64,000 bases of DNA. Origin: UBA7430 sp002478765. Lineage in GTDB: Bacteria > Bacteroidota > Bacteroidia > Flavobacteriales > UBA7430. Positions 9,215 through 17,007 of this stretch are shown piece by piece; position 1 is the first letter of the stretch, and every line of letters begins with the position of its first letter. A model generated the notes under the pieces. It searched no databases and was not told the origin of the DNA. It saw only the letters and a program-made list of their open reading frames with translations. The DNA lies in NCBI GenBank assembly GCA_943789355.1, contig CALSTU010000002.1, positions 558,001 through 622,000 on the forward strand, read 5' to 3'. The position numbers and the translations under genes were made by a program.

Positions 9215-9535
9215 TTAAATATTTTCCTTTAAATCATCCAAATCAATTGCATTGTGCGAAGCGTTATATGTACAGCTTCCATTTTGAATAAGCATCAATT
9301 GTGGTGATTGATGAACTACATTAAAATCAGCAGCAAGCTGATTGGAAATAGATTTATATTTTATCAAATCGAGATAAAACACCTGCACATCATTTAGATC
9401 AAAGCTTCTTTCAAAACGGCTTTTTGCCATACTTGAAATAGAACATCGTGTGCTGTGTTTGAATACCAAAAAGGGCGCTGACGCCTTTATTGCATTATTT
9501 ATTTGAGAATAATCTTCGAGTACGACCCAATCCAT
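9215..9535 (-). CDS. ytxJ: YtxJ/BrxC-like monothiol bacilliredoxin
   Basis: The 106-residue thioredoxin-fold protein carries KHSTRCSIS with a single active-site Cys31, matching the YtxJ family (typical motif TRCPIS). YtxJ/BrxC proteins remove bacillithiol from S-bacillithiolated proteins, so the organism probably makes bacillithiol, though the biosynthesis genes are not in the window. The second residue of the usual CPIS is Ser here. The start codon abuts the stop of the 39-codon peptide gene upstream with no spacer, so the two are probably translationally coupled. lipA follows on the same strand. Confidence 0.85.
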   Translation of the reverse strand: MDWVVLEDYSQINNAIKASAPFLVFKHSTRCSISSMAKSRFERSFDLNDVQVFYLDLIKYKSISNQLAADFNVVHQSPQLMLIQNGSCTYNASHNAIDLDDLKENI

Positions 9536-9655
9536 TTAGGAATTTGTTTGCGGAGCCTCAATCGCTGCCACGCCCGGACAACTGGCTGTTACACAACACG
9601 ACTGAGCTGAAATTGCCACAGCGATTAATGCGGTAATGAATAAAATCTTTTTCAT
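9536..9655 (-). CDS. 39-residue Cys-rich secreted peptide or small lipoprotein
   Basis: This short open frame begins with ATG and encodes a Lys-Lys N terminus, a hydrophobic stretch of about 13 residues (ILFITALIAVAIS) and then Cys20, Cys21 and Cys26. The first Cys pair follows Ala-Gln-Ser, a weak lipobox, so it could be a lipoprotein or a short exported peptide. Its TAA stop directly abuts the ATG of ytxJ, and a TATTTTTG promoter box lies 21 bases upstream. I do not recognise the family. Signal-like sequence, promoter and perfect abutment to a redox gene support a real gene; a role in thiol redox is only a guess. Confidence 0.6.
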   Translation of the reverse strand: MKKILFITALIAVAISAQSCCVTASCPGVAAIEAPQTNS

Positions 9656-9676
9656 ATTATCAGTTTTATTAGTTTG

Positions 9677-9684
9677 CAAAAATA
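9677..9684 (-). promoter_or_regulatory. -7 promoter box for the peptide/ytxJ/lipA run
   Basis: TATTTTTG on the minus strand, 21 bases before the peptide start, fits TAnnTTTG and probably drives the peptide, ytxJ and lipA. Confidence 0.55.
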
Positions 9685-9782
9685 CTAAAAATTAATCCAA
9701 GAAAAACATTGACAACTTGCATCCATGGTAATTTGCTGAAGTATTTATTTAAAGATTCATAAAATTCAATAATTAAATCTCT

Positions 9783-9790
9783 TATTTTTG
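9783..9790 (+). promoter_or_regulatory. -7 promoter box only 4 bases before ung
   Basis: TATTTTTG is followed by ATTC and then the ung ATG at 9795. Transcription would start at or next to the start codon. Confidence 0.55.
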
Positions 9791-9794
9791 ATTC

Positions 9795-10496
9795 ATGCAT
9801 GAAAACATAATCGATTCTTGGAAAAGTCACCTGAAATATGAGTTTGAGAAAGACTATTTTAAAAAACTCGCTGGATTTTTAATGAGGGAGCGAAACAAGT
9901 ACGATGTATTCCCTCCGGAGAAGCAAACTTTTGCTGCTCTTAATCAAACAAAAATTGAAGAAATAAAAGTGGTTATTATAGGGCAAGACCCCTACCACAA
10001 CATCGGACAAGCAAACGGATTGAGTTTTTCTGTGACCCAAGGGGTTAAACTCCCTCCTTCTTTGCGGAACATATTTATAGAACTACGAGATGATATTGGA
10101 GGAGACACTCCAAAGAGTGGTGATTTAAAAAAATGGGCAGAACAAGGGGTTTTACTTCTGAATGCAACACTTAGTGTAAGAGCTCATGAGGCGGCTTCTC
10201 ACCAAAAAAAAGGTTGGGAGATATTTACAGATAAAATCATTCATCTGATTTCCCAAAAGTGTAAAAATGTAGTGTTTATTTTATGGGGGAGTTTTGCGCA
10301 AAAAAAAATCAAAATTATTGATGATAAAAAACATTTCATCATAAAGTCTGTTCACCCATCCCCTTTTTCAGCAAGAAATGGATTCTTTGGGTCCAAACCT
10401 TTTTCTAAATGCAATGAATACTTAACTTCGGTGAACAAAGAAACCATCGATTGGAAAACAATCGACGATTGTCATCAATTGTCAATCTTAGATTAG
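9795..10496 (+). CDS. ung: Uracil-DNA glycosylase, family 1
   Basis: The 233-residue enzyme removes uracil from DNA to start base-excision repair. The water-activating motif GQDPYHN (catalytic Asp65, Tyr67, His68), the substrate loop LLLNATLSVR and the C-terminal HPSPFSARNGFFG with the catalytic His near 192 are all present. Length and motif spacing are those of family 1. rmuC starts 21 bases downstream, so ung and rmuC may share a transcript of DNA-maintenance genes. Confidence 0.97.
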   Translation: MHENIIDSWKSHLKYEFEKDYFKKLAGFLMRERNKYDVFPPEKQTFAALNQTKIEEIKVVIIGQDPYHNIGQANGLSFSVTQGVKLPPSLRNIFIELRDDIGGDTPKSGDLKKWAEQGVLLLNATLSVRAHEAASHQKKGWEIFTDKIIHLISQKCKNVVFILWGSFAQKKIKIIDDKKHFIIKSVHPSPFSARNGFFGSKPFSKCNEYLTSVNKETIDWKTIDDCHQLSILD

Positions 10497-10517
10497 ATTT
10501 TTGAACAAAAAATAAAT

Positions 10518-11840
10518 ATGGAAATACTCAACTTACTTATAGGATTGTTTACGGGTGTCAGCATTGGTATTTTATACAGTAAAAATAAAGCCTCAAAAAG
10601 CACCAATCAAATCGACTTGAGCAACTACGTTTCAAAAGATCTTTTCGCCGCTGAAAAAGAGCGATCTGATAAGCTAGAGGAGTCAAATCGTGAAAAAGAA
10701 GAAGTTATAGGCAATTTAAAAGCCGATGTCTCTTCTAAAAAAACACTCATTGAAACTCTAAATTTGAGAATAGAAGAGGAGCGTAAACGATTGATTGAGC
10801 AACAAGAACAGTTGCAAACACAATTCGAAAATATGGCTAATCAGATTCTAGAAAAGAAATCAGAAAAATTTGCTGAGCAGAATCAAAAAAATATTGATCA
10901 AATTCTAAAACCTCTCGGAGAAAAAATAAAAAGTTTTGAGAATAGTGTTAACGACAAATATTTAAAAGATCAAACAAGTAGAGCGGGGCTTGCTACTCAA
11001 ATAAAAATGCTCCAAGAGGCCAATCAAAAAATCAGTCAAGACGCCATAAACCTTACCAAAGCATTGAAAGGCGATTCAAAAATTCAAGGGGATTGGGGTG
11101 AATTGCAACTGGAAGTTTTACTAGAAAAATCTGGTCTCAACAAGGGAATACACTTTCAAACACAAAACTCAATGAAAGATGAGGACGGAAATGACAAACG
11201 TCCCGATTGTATTATCGATTTACCTGATGACAAAAATTTAATTATTGATTCCAAGGTTTCTTTAACAGCCTATGAACAATACATGAATTCTGAAAACGAC
11301 ATTCAAAAACAGGATTCACTGAAACAACATCTGGAAAGCATTAAAAAACACATCAAGGATTTGGCGGGGAAAGACTACCCTAATCTATACAGCATCAACG
11401 CACCCGATTACGTTTTAATGTTTGTTCCCGTTGAGCCCGCTTTGAGCACTGCACTTCAAGAAGACCCAGAAATATTTAATCTCGGGCTTAATAAAAACAT
11501 CATTTTGGTTAGCACATCCACATTGATGGCTACAATGCGAACGGTTTCATTCATTTGGCAACAAGAAAATCAAAAGAAAAATGTCCTTGAAATCGCCAGA
11601 CAATCCGGAGCCCTCTATGAAAAATTCACAGGGTTTACAACAGACCTAGAGAGCGTTGGGAAAGCAATAGAGCAAGCAAACAAAAAATATGAAGCAGCTC
11701 ACAGCAAATTAGTCAACGGTAGAGGTAATTTGATTAAAAGCGTTCAAAAAATCAAACTACTCGGAGCGAAAACCAATAAAAGTATTTCTCAAGATCTGCT
11801 TGACAAATCAGACATGGAGTACCTCCCGGAAAGCGAATAA
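10518..11840 (+). CDS. rmuC: RmuC-family DNA recombination protein
   Basis: The 440-residue protein has an N-terminal membrane segment (about residues 5-20), a long coiled coil (about 45-180) and the RmuC nuclease-like domain from about 185 to 410. Family phrases include QGDWGELQLEVLLEKSGL, RPDCIIDLPD and IDSKVSLTAYEQY, whose Asp and Lys residues fit the PD-(D/E)XK-like fold inferred for RmuC. The family is linked to limiting recombination at short inverted repeats. Its position between ung and rlmB on one strand suggests shared expression with ung; rlmB has its own promoter box. Confidence 0.93.
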   Translation: MEILNLLIGLFTGVSIGILYSKNKASKSTNQIDLSNYVSKDLFAAEKERSDKLEESNREKEEVIGNLKADVSSKKTLIETLNLRIEEERKRLIEQQEQLQTQFENMANQILEKKSEKFAEQNQKNIDQILKPLGEKIKSFENSVNDKYLKDQTSRAGLATQIKMLQEANQKISQDAINLTKALKGDSKIQGDWGELQLEVLLEKSGLNKGIHFQTQNSMKDEDGNDKRPDCIIDLPDDKNLIIDSKVSLTAYEQYMNSENDIQKQDSLKQHLESIKKHIKDLAGKDYPNLYSINAPDYVLMFVPVEPALSTALQEDPEIFNLGLNKNIILVSTSTLMATMRTVSFIWQQENQKKNVLEIARQSGALYEKFTGFTTDLESVGKAIEQANKKYEAAHSKLVNGRGNLIKSVQKIKLLGAKTNKSISQDLLDKSDMEYLPESE

Positions 11841-11843
11841 TTG

Positions 11844-11851
11844 TATTTTTG
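11844..11851 (+). promoter_or_regulatory. -7 promoter box 6 bases before rlmB
   Basis: TATTTTTG ends at 11851 and the ATG is at 11858. The box begins just after the rmuC stop and overlaps the alternative TTG codon at 11849, arguing against that start. Confidence 0.5.
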
Positions 11852-11857
11852 CTGCTT

Positions 11858-12616
11858 ATGAAAAAAGATCCACTACAAAAAAGCTTAGAGGTTTTCGGCT
11901 TACACCCAATCATGGAAGCTGTAAGAGCGGGGAAAGAATTCGATAAGATTTTCATGCAAAAAGGTTTACATGGAGAACTTGCAATGGAACTTCGAGCACT
12001 GCTTAAAGAGCACAACATGGTCTTCAAAGCCGTCCCTATTGAAAAGCTTAATCGACTCACTCGTAAAAACCATCAAGGTGTTTTTGCTTTCATTTCTCCC
12101 GTAAACTTCTACAATTTAGGAGATGTGCTGATGGATACTTTTGAAAAAGGTAAATCCCCATTGTTCCTCATGCTCGATAGAATTACAGATGTTCGAAATT
12201 TTGGAGCCATTGCCCGAACGGCAGAATGTTGTGGTGTTGATGCTATTATTTTACCCAAAGTAGGTGGCGCTCAGCTTAATTCTGATGCTATAAAGACCTC
12301 TGCTGGAGCGCTCATGAACATCCCAATCTGTAGAGAACAGAACCTACACCACAGCTTAAAATACCTAAAGAAAAGTGGTTTAAAAGTGATTGCGTGTACA
12401 GAACAAAGTAATACGAACCTATACGAAATACCGTTTACAGACCCTGCAGTCATTGTCATGGGATCAGAAGAGGATGGAGTATCAGAAGAAATTATAGAAC
12501 TTGCAGACGTAAAAACTCGAATTCCAATGTTTGGTAAAACCGAATCGCTAAATGTTTCTGTCGCAAGTGCAGTAATTCTCTATGAAGCTATTCGCCAGAG
12601 ACAACTAGAAAGCTAA
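11858..12616 (+). CDS. rlmB: 23S rRNA 2'-O-ribose methyltransferase, TrmH/SpoU family (RlmB-like)
   Basis: The 252-residue protein has a short N-terminal substrate-binding domain (VFGLHPIMEAV at the start, HQGVFAFISP near 70) and a C-terminal SPOUT knot domain with the three SpoU motifs: DRITDVRNFGAIARTAE near 107, VMGSEEDGVS near 202 and PMFGKTESLNVSVASAV near 224. RlmB methylates G2251 of 23S rRNA; other SpoU members modify nearby sites, so the exact target is inferred. ATG 11858 is used rather than TTG 11849. The stop codon overlaps that of the convergent NO synthase gene. Confidence 0.9.
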   Translation: MKKDPLQKSLEVFGLHPIMEAVRAGKEFDKIFMQKGLHGELAMELRALLKEHNMVFKAVPIEKLNRLTRKNHQGVFAFISPVNFYNLGDVLMDTFEKGKSPLFLMLDRITDVRNFGAIARTAECCGVDAIILPKVGGAQLNSDAIKTSAGALMNIPICREQNLHHSLKYLKKSGLKVIACTEQSNTNLYEIPFTDPAVIVMGSEEDGVSEEIIELADVKTRIPMFGKTESLNVSVASAVILYEAIRQRQLES

Positions 12617-13689
12617 TCCCAAATCGTTTCTTGATAGAAATAGTTTGGACTTAAAACAACATCTTCCATTTCGGTATGAAAAACCTGGGTCGTGGATCCC
12701 GAAGTTGGAGGCACAATCCATGCCCAATCTGCGGTAACATCTCTACCCTCCTTTGCTTCTTGACGCATGAACTGCATAAACTGCTTGGAAGCGGAATGGT
12801 GATCAATAATTTTAACACCCGCCTTCCGAAATGAATACAATACAGCCTGATTTAACTCTACCAGGGCACGATCCTTCCACAAAGAATTCTTATCTCGAAT
12901 ATCCAAACCCATTTGTTTCGCAACCTCAGGAAGTAAATTGTAGCGAGCCTCGTCGGCTAAATTTCGCGACCCTATTTCAGTACCCATATACCATCCGTTA
13001 AATGGAGAAGCCATAAACTCAATCCCACCTATCTCAAGCGTCATGTTAGAAATTATTGGCGTTGAATACCATTTTAACTTTAAATCGCTGATCGCATTAA
13101 TATTGGGATGTTCAATGGATACAAGTGATATCAGGTTTGAGGGAACTTCCTTCCACTCCATCGGTTTCCCTTCTTTATAAATTACGATGGGCAAAACATC
13201 AAAGGCTCCCATTTTTGGCTTCCATCCGAGTTTCACACACTCTTCGGTAAACCTCAAGTGCTTAGGGTCACCAATAATAGATCCGTCTTTCTGCTTGTAA
13301 GCTGCGAAACCTAAAAGTTGTGGATTCATTATTCGAATCCCTTTCTGCGCATTGAATACACTAATCGTGGATCGAATATTTCCCCCATTGTAAGCAAAAT
13401 TAATATGCTCAAACAATGCCTCGAATAAATCGTCTGTCGATTCCAAAGAACGTTTATCTAAAACCTCCATGGATCGCCAAAACAGACGCCCAATACATTT
13501 ATTTGAATTCCTCCACGCCACCTTAGTCCCGTAATCCAACTCAAAACCCAAGAGCTCGTAAGTACCGTATTTACTTATTGAATTTTCAACTTCAGACCAA
13601 CGCTCATCAAACAAATCTTGTTTGTTTAATTCATGGTAGCACAAGGTTAGATATGATTTCGCTTTTTCTCTGAGGGTAGATTGTGTCAT
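12613..13689 (-). CDS. nos: Nitric oxide synthase, oxygenase domain (bacterial type)
   Basis: Bacterial NOS oxidises L-arginine to citrulline and NO with heme and a reduced pterin, borrowing electrons from a separate reductase. The 358-residue protein is an oxygenase-only NOS. It shows WRNSNKCIGR with the heme-ligand Cys65, the substrate-binding FNGWYMGTEIG with Glu238 that holds the arginine guanidinium, and near the end WAWIVPPTSGSTTQVFH with pterin and heme contacts. There is no reductase domain and no reductase gene beside it. Start: ATG 13689; a GTG lies one codon upstream. A promoter box lies 7 bases before the ATG. Its 3' end overlaps the rlmB stop on the other strand. Confidence 0.95.
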   Translation of the reverse strand: MTQSTLREKAKSYLTLCYHELNKQDLFDERWSEVENSISKYGTYELLGFELDYGTKVAWRNSNKCIGRLFWRSMEVLDKRSLESTDDLFEALFEHINFAYNGGNIRSTISVFNAQKGIRIMNPQLLGFAAYKQKDGSIIGDPKHLRFTEECVKLGWKPKMGAFDVLPIVIYKEGKPMEWKEVPSNLISLVSIEHPNINAISDLKLKWYSTPIISNMTLEIGGIEFMASPFNGWYMGTEIGSRNLADEARYNLLPEVAKQMGLDIRDKNSLWKDRALVELNQAVLYSFRKAGVKIIDHHSASKQFMQFMRQEAKEGRDVTADWAWIVPPTSGSTTQVFHTEMEDVVLSPNYFYQETIWD

Positions 13690-13696
13690 CACAAAA

Positions 13697-13704
13697 CAAA
13701 AATA
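13697..13704 (-). promoter_or_regulatory. -7 promoter box for nos
   Basis: TATTTTTG on the minus strand, 7 bases upstream of the nos ATG, in an AT-rich leader. Confidence 0.5.
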
Positions 13705-13818
13705 TAAATTTTAAAAATTAGATTTTGGACCTAAGTCAAAATAAAACCTACTGAAACCAATCATAAATACATCCTATGAACCAATTACACTATAGAGGCA
13801 ATAAGCTTTAGTCGTTAA

Positions 13819-15657
13819 TTATAGTTTTGCCAAATCAGGGTGGTTTTTGAAAATCTCATCAACACGTCTTTCCACCTGATCATCCAAGACCAATGGCGGG
13901 GCATGATGAGGCTTGATACGCGTATCAATCATTAAACTTCCCTTACAAGCCCAGTGTTTTTTATGTGTATATGAATCTATTCCGTAAATATCATGGGATG
14001 GATTGGCTCTGGTAAAAGTAGTCCACAAGAAATTATTGTAGGTTTCTGAAACAAAATCAGCATCGTCGCACATCAACAACAGGGGCAATGAGTCCATTTG
14101 ATCCCCGAGTACAAGTTTAAGGTCATTCGACCATTCACTCATCTGTCTTTCGGCACTGTCATAGGAGTCAAATGCAGAACAGGAAACAGCTAAAATCCCT
14201 GGCGCAACTAATTTGAAATTTGTAATCCCATCAGGAAATTGACTTTTAGCTTCGAATTCACTCAGTAAATCTCTTCGTTTGTCACCTGCGGCGGCTACAA
14301 CAACTTTAGATCCGGTATTTAATCCCTCTCCAGAATAATCGAGAGTATCCATACTTGTTTTGGTGTAGAAATGTAAATCTCTTTCCCAGTCCACACGTTC
14401 AAGAATATGGTGTAAAAAGGAACTTTCCTCGTGTATGTTTAACTCTTTATTGTCTTCTTCAGCAGCAATAAACAAAAATTTAGCTAAAGACATCTGACCA
14501 AAACCAAGAATATGATTGGCTTGCGTCAAAATTTCAGCCGGTTCTCGATGTTTTATGTAAGGAGTATAACGCTCGGAACCGATAGCAAAAAGTAAAGGGT
14601 GAACACCAGATGCATCCACAGCATGTACTGCTTTGACACCAGGCAACTCCAACTTTACGGTATCTCCTGCCAATTCGTGAATCATTGCTCCAAAACTCGT
14701 ATCCTCTTGGGGAGGTCTACCAACGACTGTAAAAGGCCAAATCGCTTCTTTTTTATGATATACCTTGTGCACTTTCATGAGAGGGAAATCATGCGTCAAG
14801 CTGTAATAACCTAAGTGATCTCCGAAAGGACCTTCGGGCTTTACATCGTGAGGCATTACTTCACCAGTAATGACAAAGTCTGCATCAGCGCACACTGTGT
14901 ATCCATCCTCAATGAAGTATCGCATTCTCTTGCCTCCCAGCATACCAGCAAAAGCGAATTCTGGAAGCCCCTCAGGAAGTGGCATGACGGCAGAAAAACT
15001 TAACGATGGAGGACCACCTACAAAAATACTTACCTTAAGGGGTAGTCCTTTTGCATTTGCCTTGGATTGATGAACACCAATGCCTCTGTGTATTTGGTAA
15101 TGCAAACCGATTTCTTCATTTTGTATAAAATCATTTCCTCCCAACTGAATTCGGTACATACCCATATTAGACTTCATCCATCCGGGCTGATCTGAGTCTT
15201 CGGTGTAAACAATCGGTAGGGTCACGTATGGACCACCATCATTTTTCCAACAAGTTATCTGAGGTAATTTATCAATGGTCGTTTCGATGAGACCGGAACT
15301 TCTCTTTGCTATTTTTCTTGGTAGAGCGTTGAACAGATGTTTTGGCGTAGAGAAATATTTTACTGGATTTTTAAGAGCCAGAATAGGATCTTTTTTCAAC
15401 AGTGCGATGCGTTGTACCATCTCCATAGTATCTCTAAACAAAAACTTAGATCGGTTTAAATCTCCAAATAGATTGGACAGTCCACGAAACTCACAACCCT
15501 TTATTTTTTCAAACAGAATGGCAGGCGCTCCTTTCTCATATGCTCTAAGTTGAATAGATGACATCTCCAAGTAAGGGTCTACCTCTTCTTTGATACGAAT
15601 AAGTTGTCCGTTTTTATCTAGATCTCGAATGCATGCTTCTAAACTCTTGTAGCCCAT
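13819..15657 (-). CDS. UbiD-family decarboxylase
   Basis: The 612-residue protein belongs to the UbiD family, (de)carboxylases that use prenylated FMN on aromatic or alpha,beta-unsaturated acids. The central block EVMPHDVKPEGPFGDHLGYYSL holds the conserved Glu-containing active-site motif, and YRIQLGGND and GRPPQEDTSFG match regions that line the prFMN and metal sites. Bacteroidota carry such proteins in quinone synthesis, so a role in menaquinone or a related prenylated aromatic is likely but unproven; the partner prenyltransferase UbiX is not in the window. The gene stands alone, with 126 and 218 bases of flanking non-coding DNA. Confidence 0.87.
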   Translation of the reverse strand: MGYKSLEACIRDLDKNGQLIRIKEEVDPYLEMSSIQLRAYEKGAPAILFEKIKGCEFRGLSNLFGDLNRSKFLFRDTMEMVQRIALLKKDPILALKNPVKYFSTPKHLFNALPRKIAKRSSGLIETTIDKLPQITCWKNDGGPYVTLPIVYTEDSDQPGWMKSNMGMYRIQLGGNDFIQNEEIGLHYQIHRGIGVHQSKANAKGLPLKVSIFVGGPPSLSFSAVMPLPEGLPEFAFAGMLGGKRMRYFIEDGYTVCADADFVITGEVMPHDVKPEGPFGDHLGYYSLTHDFPLMKVHKVYHKKEAIWPFTVVGRPPQEDTSFGAMIHELAGDTVKLELPGVKAVHAVDASGVHPLLFAIGSERYTPYIKHREPAEILTQANHILGFGQMSLAKFLFIAAEEDNKELNIHEESSFLHHILERVDWERDLHFYTKTSMDTLDYSGEGLNTGSKVVVAAAGDKRRDLLSEFEAKSQFPDGITNFKLVAPGILAVSCSAFDSYDSAERQMSEWSNDLKLVLGDQMDSLPLLLMCDDADFVSETYNNFLWTTFTRANPSHDIYGIDSYTHKKHWACKGSLMIDTRIKPHHAPPLVLDDQVERRVDEIFKNHPDLAKL

Positions 15658-15875
15658 AGTAAAGTAATTATCAAAGATGAGTACTGGTCAAAACAGACTA
15701 AAAGGGTTTGAAGTTTTAGTACTGTAAAGACATTAATTCAAACAACTATAATTGAACCAAGAGTTTTCAAACCATCGATTCAAAAAACTGGTATGCTTAT
15801 CTAAATTCACTTCAAAAACAGAATGTTCGGACGATTCATAAATTTCTGAGCGATGACACTCATGAAATAATGTGA
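15658..15875. other. Non-coding gap between the UbiD gene and dnaJ
   Basis: In these 218 AT-rich bases I see no convincing terminator for dnaJ. A near-consensus box (CATCTTTG, minus strand) lies about 12 bases upstream of the UbiD-family start. A 50-codon open frame on the minus strand lacks any start codon and is not called. Confidence 0.4.
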
Positions 15876-17000
15876 CTACTGAAACATTTCCTTAACTCTA
15901 TCGAAGAATGATTTATTATTTTTATCTGGATCTGGATGAAAGTTACTTTCTTCTCGCTGAGCCTCAAAGAACATTCGTTGCTCTTTATTGAGTTCTTGTG
16001 GGGTCCACACATTCACATGTATCAACAAGTCTCCAGTTCCATAGCTCTCTACGCTTGGGAGCCCTTTCCCTCTCAAGCGTAAAAGCTTGCCTGATTGAAT
16101 TCCAGGTTCTAATTTAATTTTAACCTTAGAAGACAATGTTTCTATCTCAGGATTAGCTCCAAGTGCAGCATCAGGATAACTGATGAATAAATCATGGTGC
16201 AAGTTCTTCCCGTCTCTTTTGAGAGATTCGTGAGGAATTTCTTCAATGAGTACTATGAGGTCTCCAGCAATTCCGTCTACTGGGGCGTAATTCCCTTTAC
16301 CTGAAACAGATAATTGCATGCCATCCTCTACACCTGCGGGAATTTTAATACTAACTGTATCTTCTTTATGAATCATTCCATTGGCATCAGAGCCAGGAGG
16401 TCTGCTATCAATAATCTTTCCAACTCCATTACATACAGGGCATGTTGAAGAGGTTTGCATTCTGCCCAGAGGGGTGTTTACTATCTGGACGGTTTGACCG
16501 GAGCCATTACAGTGCGTACAGGTTTTGTGTGTAATGCCATCGGCAATAACCAATCTTTTTACTTTGATTTTTTTCTCAACACCATTAGCGATTTCATCTA
16601 AAGTAAGCTTTACACGAACCCGTAGGTTTGAACCTCTAGATCTTCTGCGCCCTCCTCGAGAACCGCTAAAACCACCACCGCCAAAAGCCGATCCGAAAAT
16701 ATCTCCAAACTGACTGAAGATATCATCCATATTCATGCCTCCGCCACCGAATCCGCCACCACCGAATCCGCCACCTTCAAGTCCAGCATGACCGTATTGA
16801 TCGTATCGAGCTCTTTTATCCGGATTGTTTAAAACCTCGTAGGCTTCAGCAGCTTCTTTGAATTTACCCTCAGCACCTTTGTCATCCGGATTCTTATCAG
16901 GATGGTATTTGATTGCGAGTTTTCGGTATGCTTTTTTAAGTTCTTTTTCGGTAGAACCTTTAGCAACACCAAGTATTTCGTAATAATCTCTTTTAGCCAT
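15876..17000 (-). CDS. dnaJ: Chaperone DnaJ with only two of four CXXCXGXG motifs
   Basis: The 374-residue co-chaperone stimulates DnaK ATPase and delivers clients. The J domain has HPD at 33-35, a Gly/Phe/Met-rich linker spans about 72-115, and the two C-terminal beta domains are intact. The Cys-rich region is unusual: CXXCXGXG occurs only at 161-168 and 187-194. From spacing these are motifs 2 and 3; positions expected for motif 1 (RLVIADGITH) and motif 4 (DSRPPGSDANG) carry no Cys pairs. Zinc centre I is thus predicted absent and zinc centre II kept. It is the second gene of a grpE-dnaJ operon with a 7-base spacer. Confidence 0.96.
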   Translation of the reverse strand: MAKRDYYEILGVAKGSTEKELKKAYRKLAIKYHPDKNPDDKGAEGKFKEAAEAYEVLNNPDKRARYDQYGHAGLEGGGFGGGGFGGGGMNMDDIFSQFGDIFGSAFGGGGFSGSRGGRRRSRGSNLRVRVKLTLDEIANGVEKKIKVKRLVIADGITHKTCTHCNGSGQTVQIVNTPLGRMQTSSTCPVCNGVGKIIDSRPPGSDANGMIHKEDTVSIKIPAGVEDGMQLSVSGKGNYAPVDGIAGDLIVLIEEIPHESLKRDGKNLHHDLFISYPDAALGANPEIETLSSKVKIKLEPGIQSGKLLRLRGKGLPSVESYGTGDLLIHVNVWTPQELNKEQRMFFEAQREESNFHPDPDKNNKSFFDRVKEMFQ

Positions 17001-17007
17001 TTTATTG

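Noticed and set aside
15724..15880. A 50-codon open frame on the minus strand downstream of dnaJ, ending NRWFENSWFNYSCLN
   Set aside because: It looks protein-like but has no ATG, GTG or TTG early in the frame and could only be read by a frameshift out of dnaJ, for which no slippery sequence is seen.
16663..16800. Gly-rich low-complexity stretch as a possible tandem repeat or CRISPR
   Set aside because: It encodes the Gly/Phe-rich linker of DnaJ; there are no regular repeats with unique spacers.
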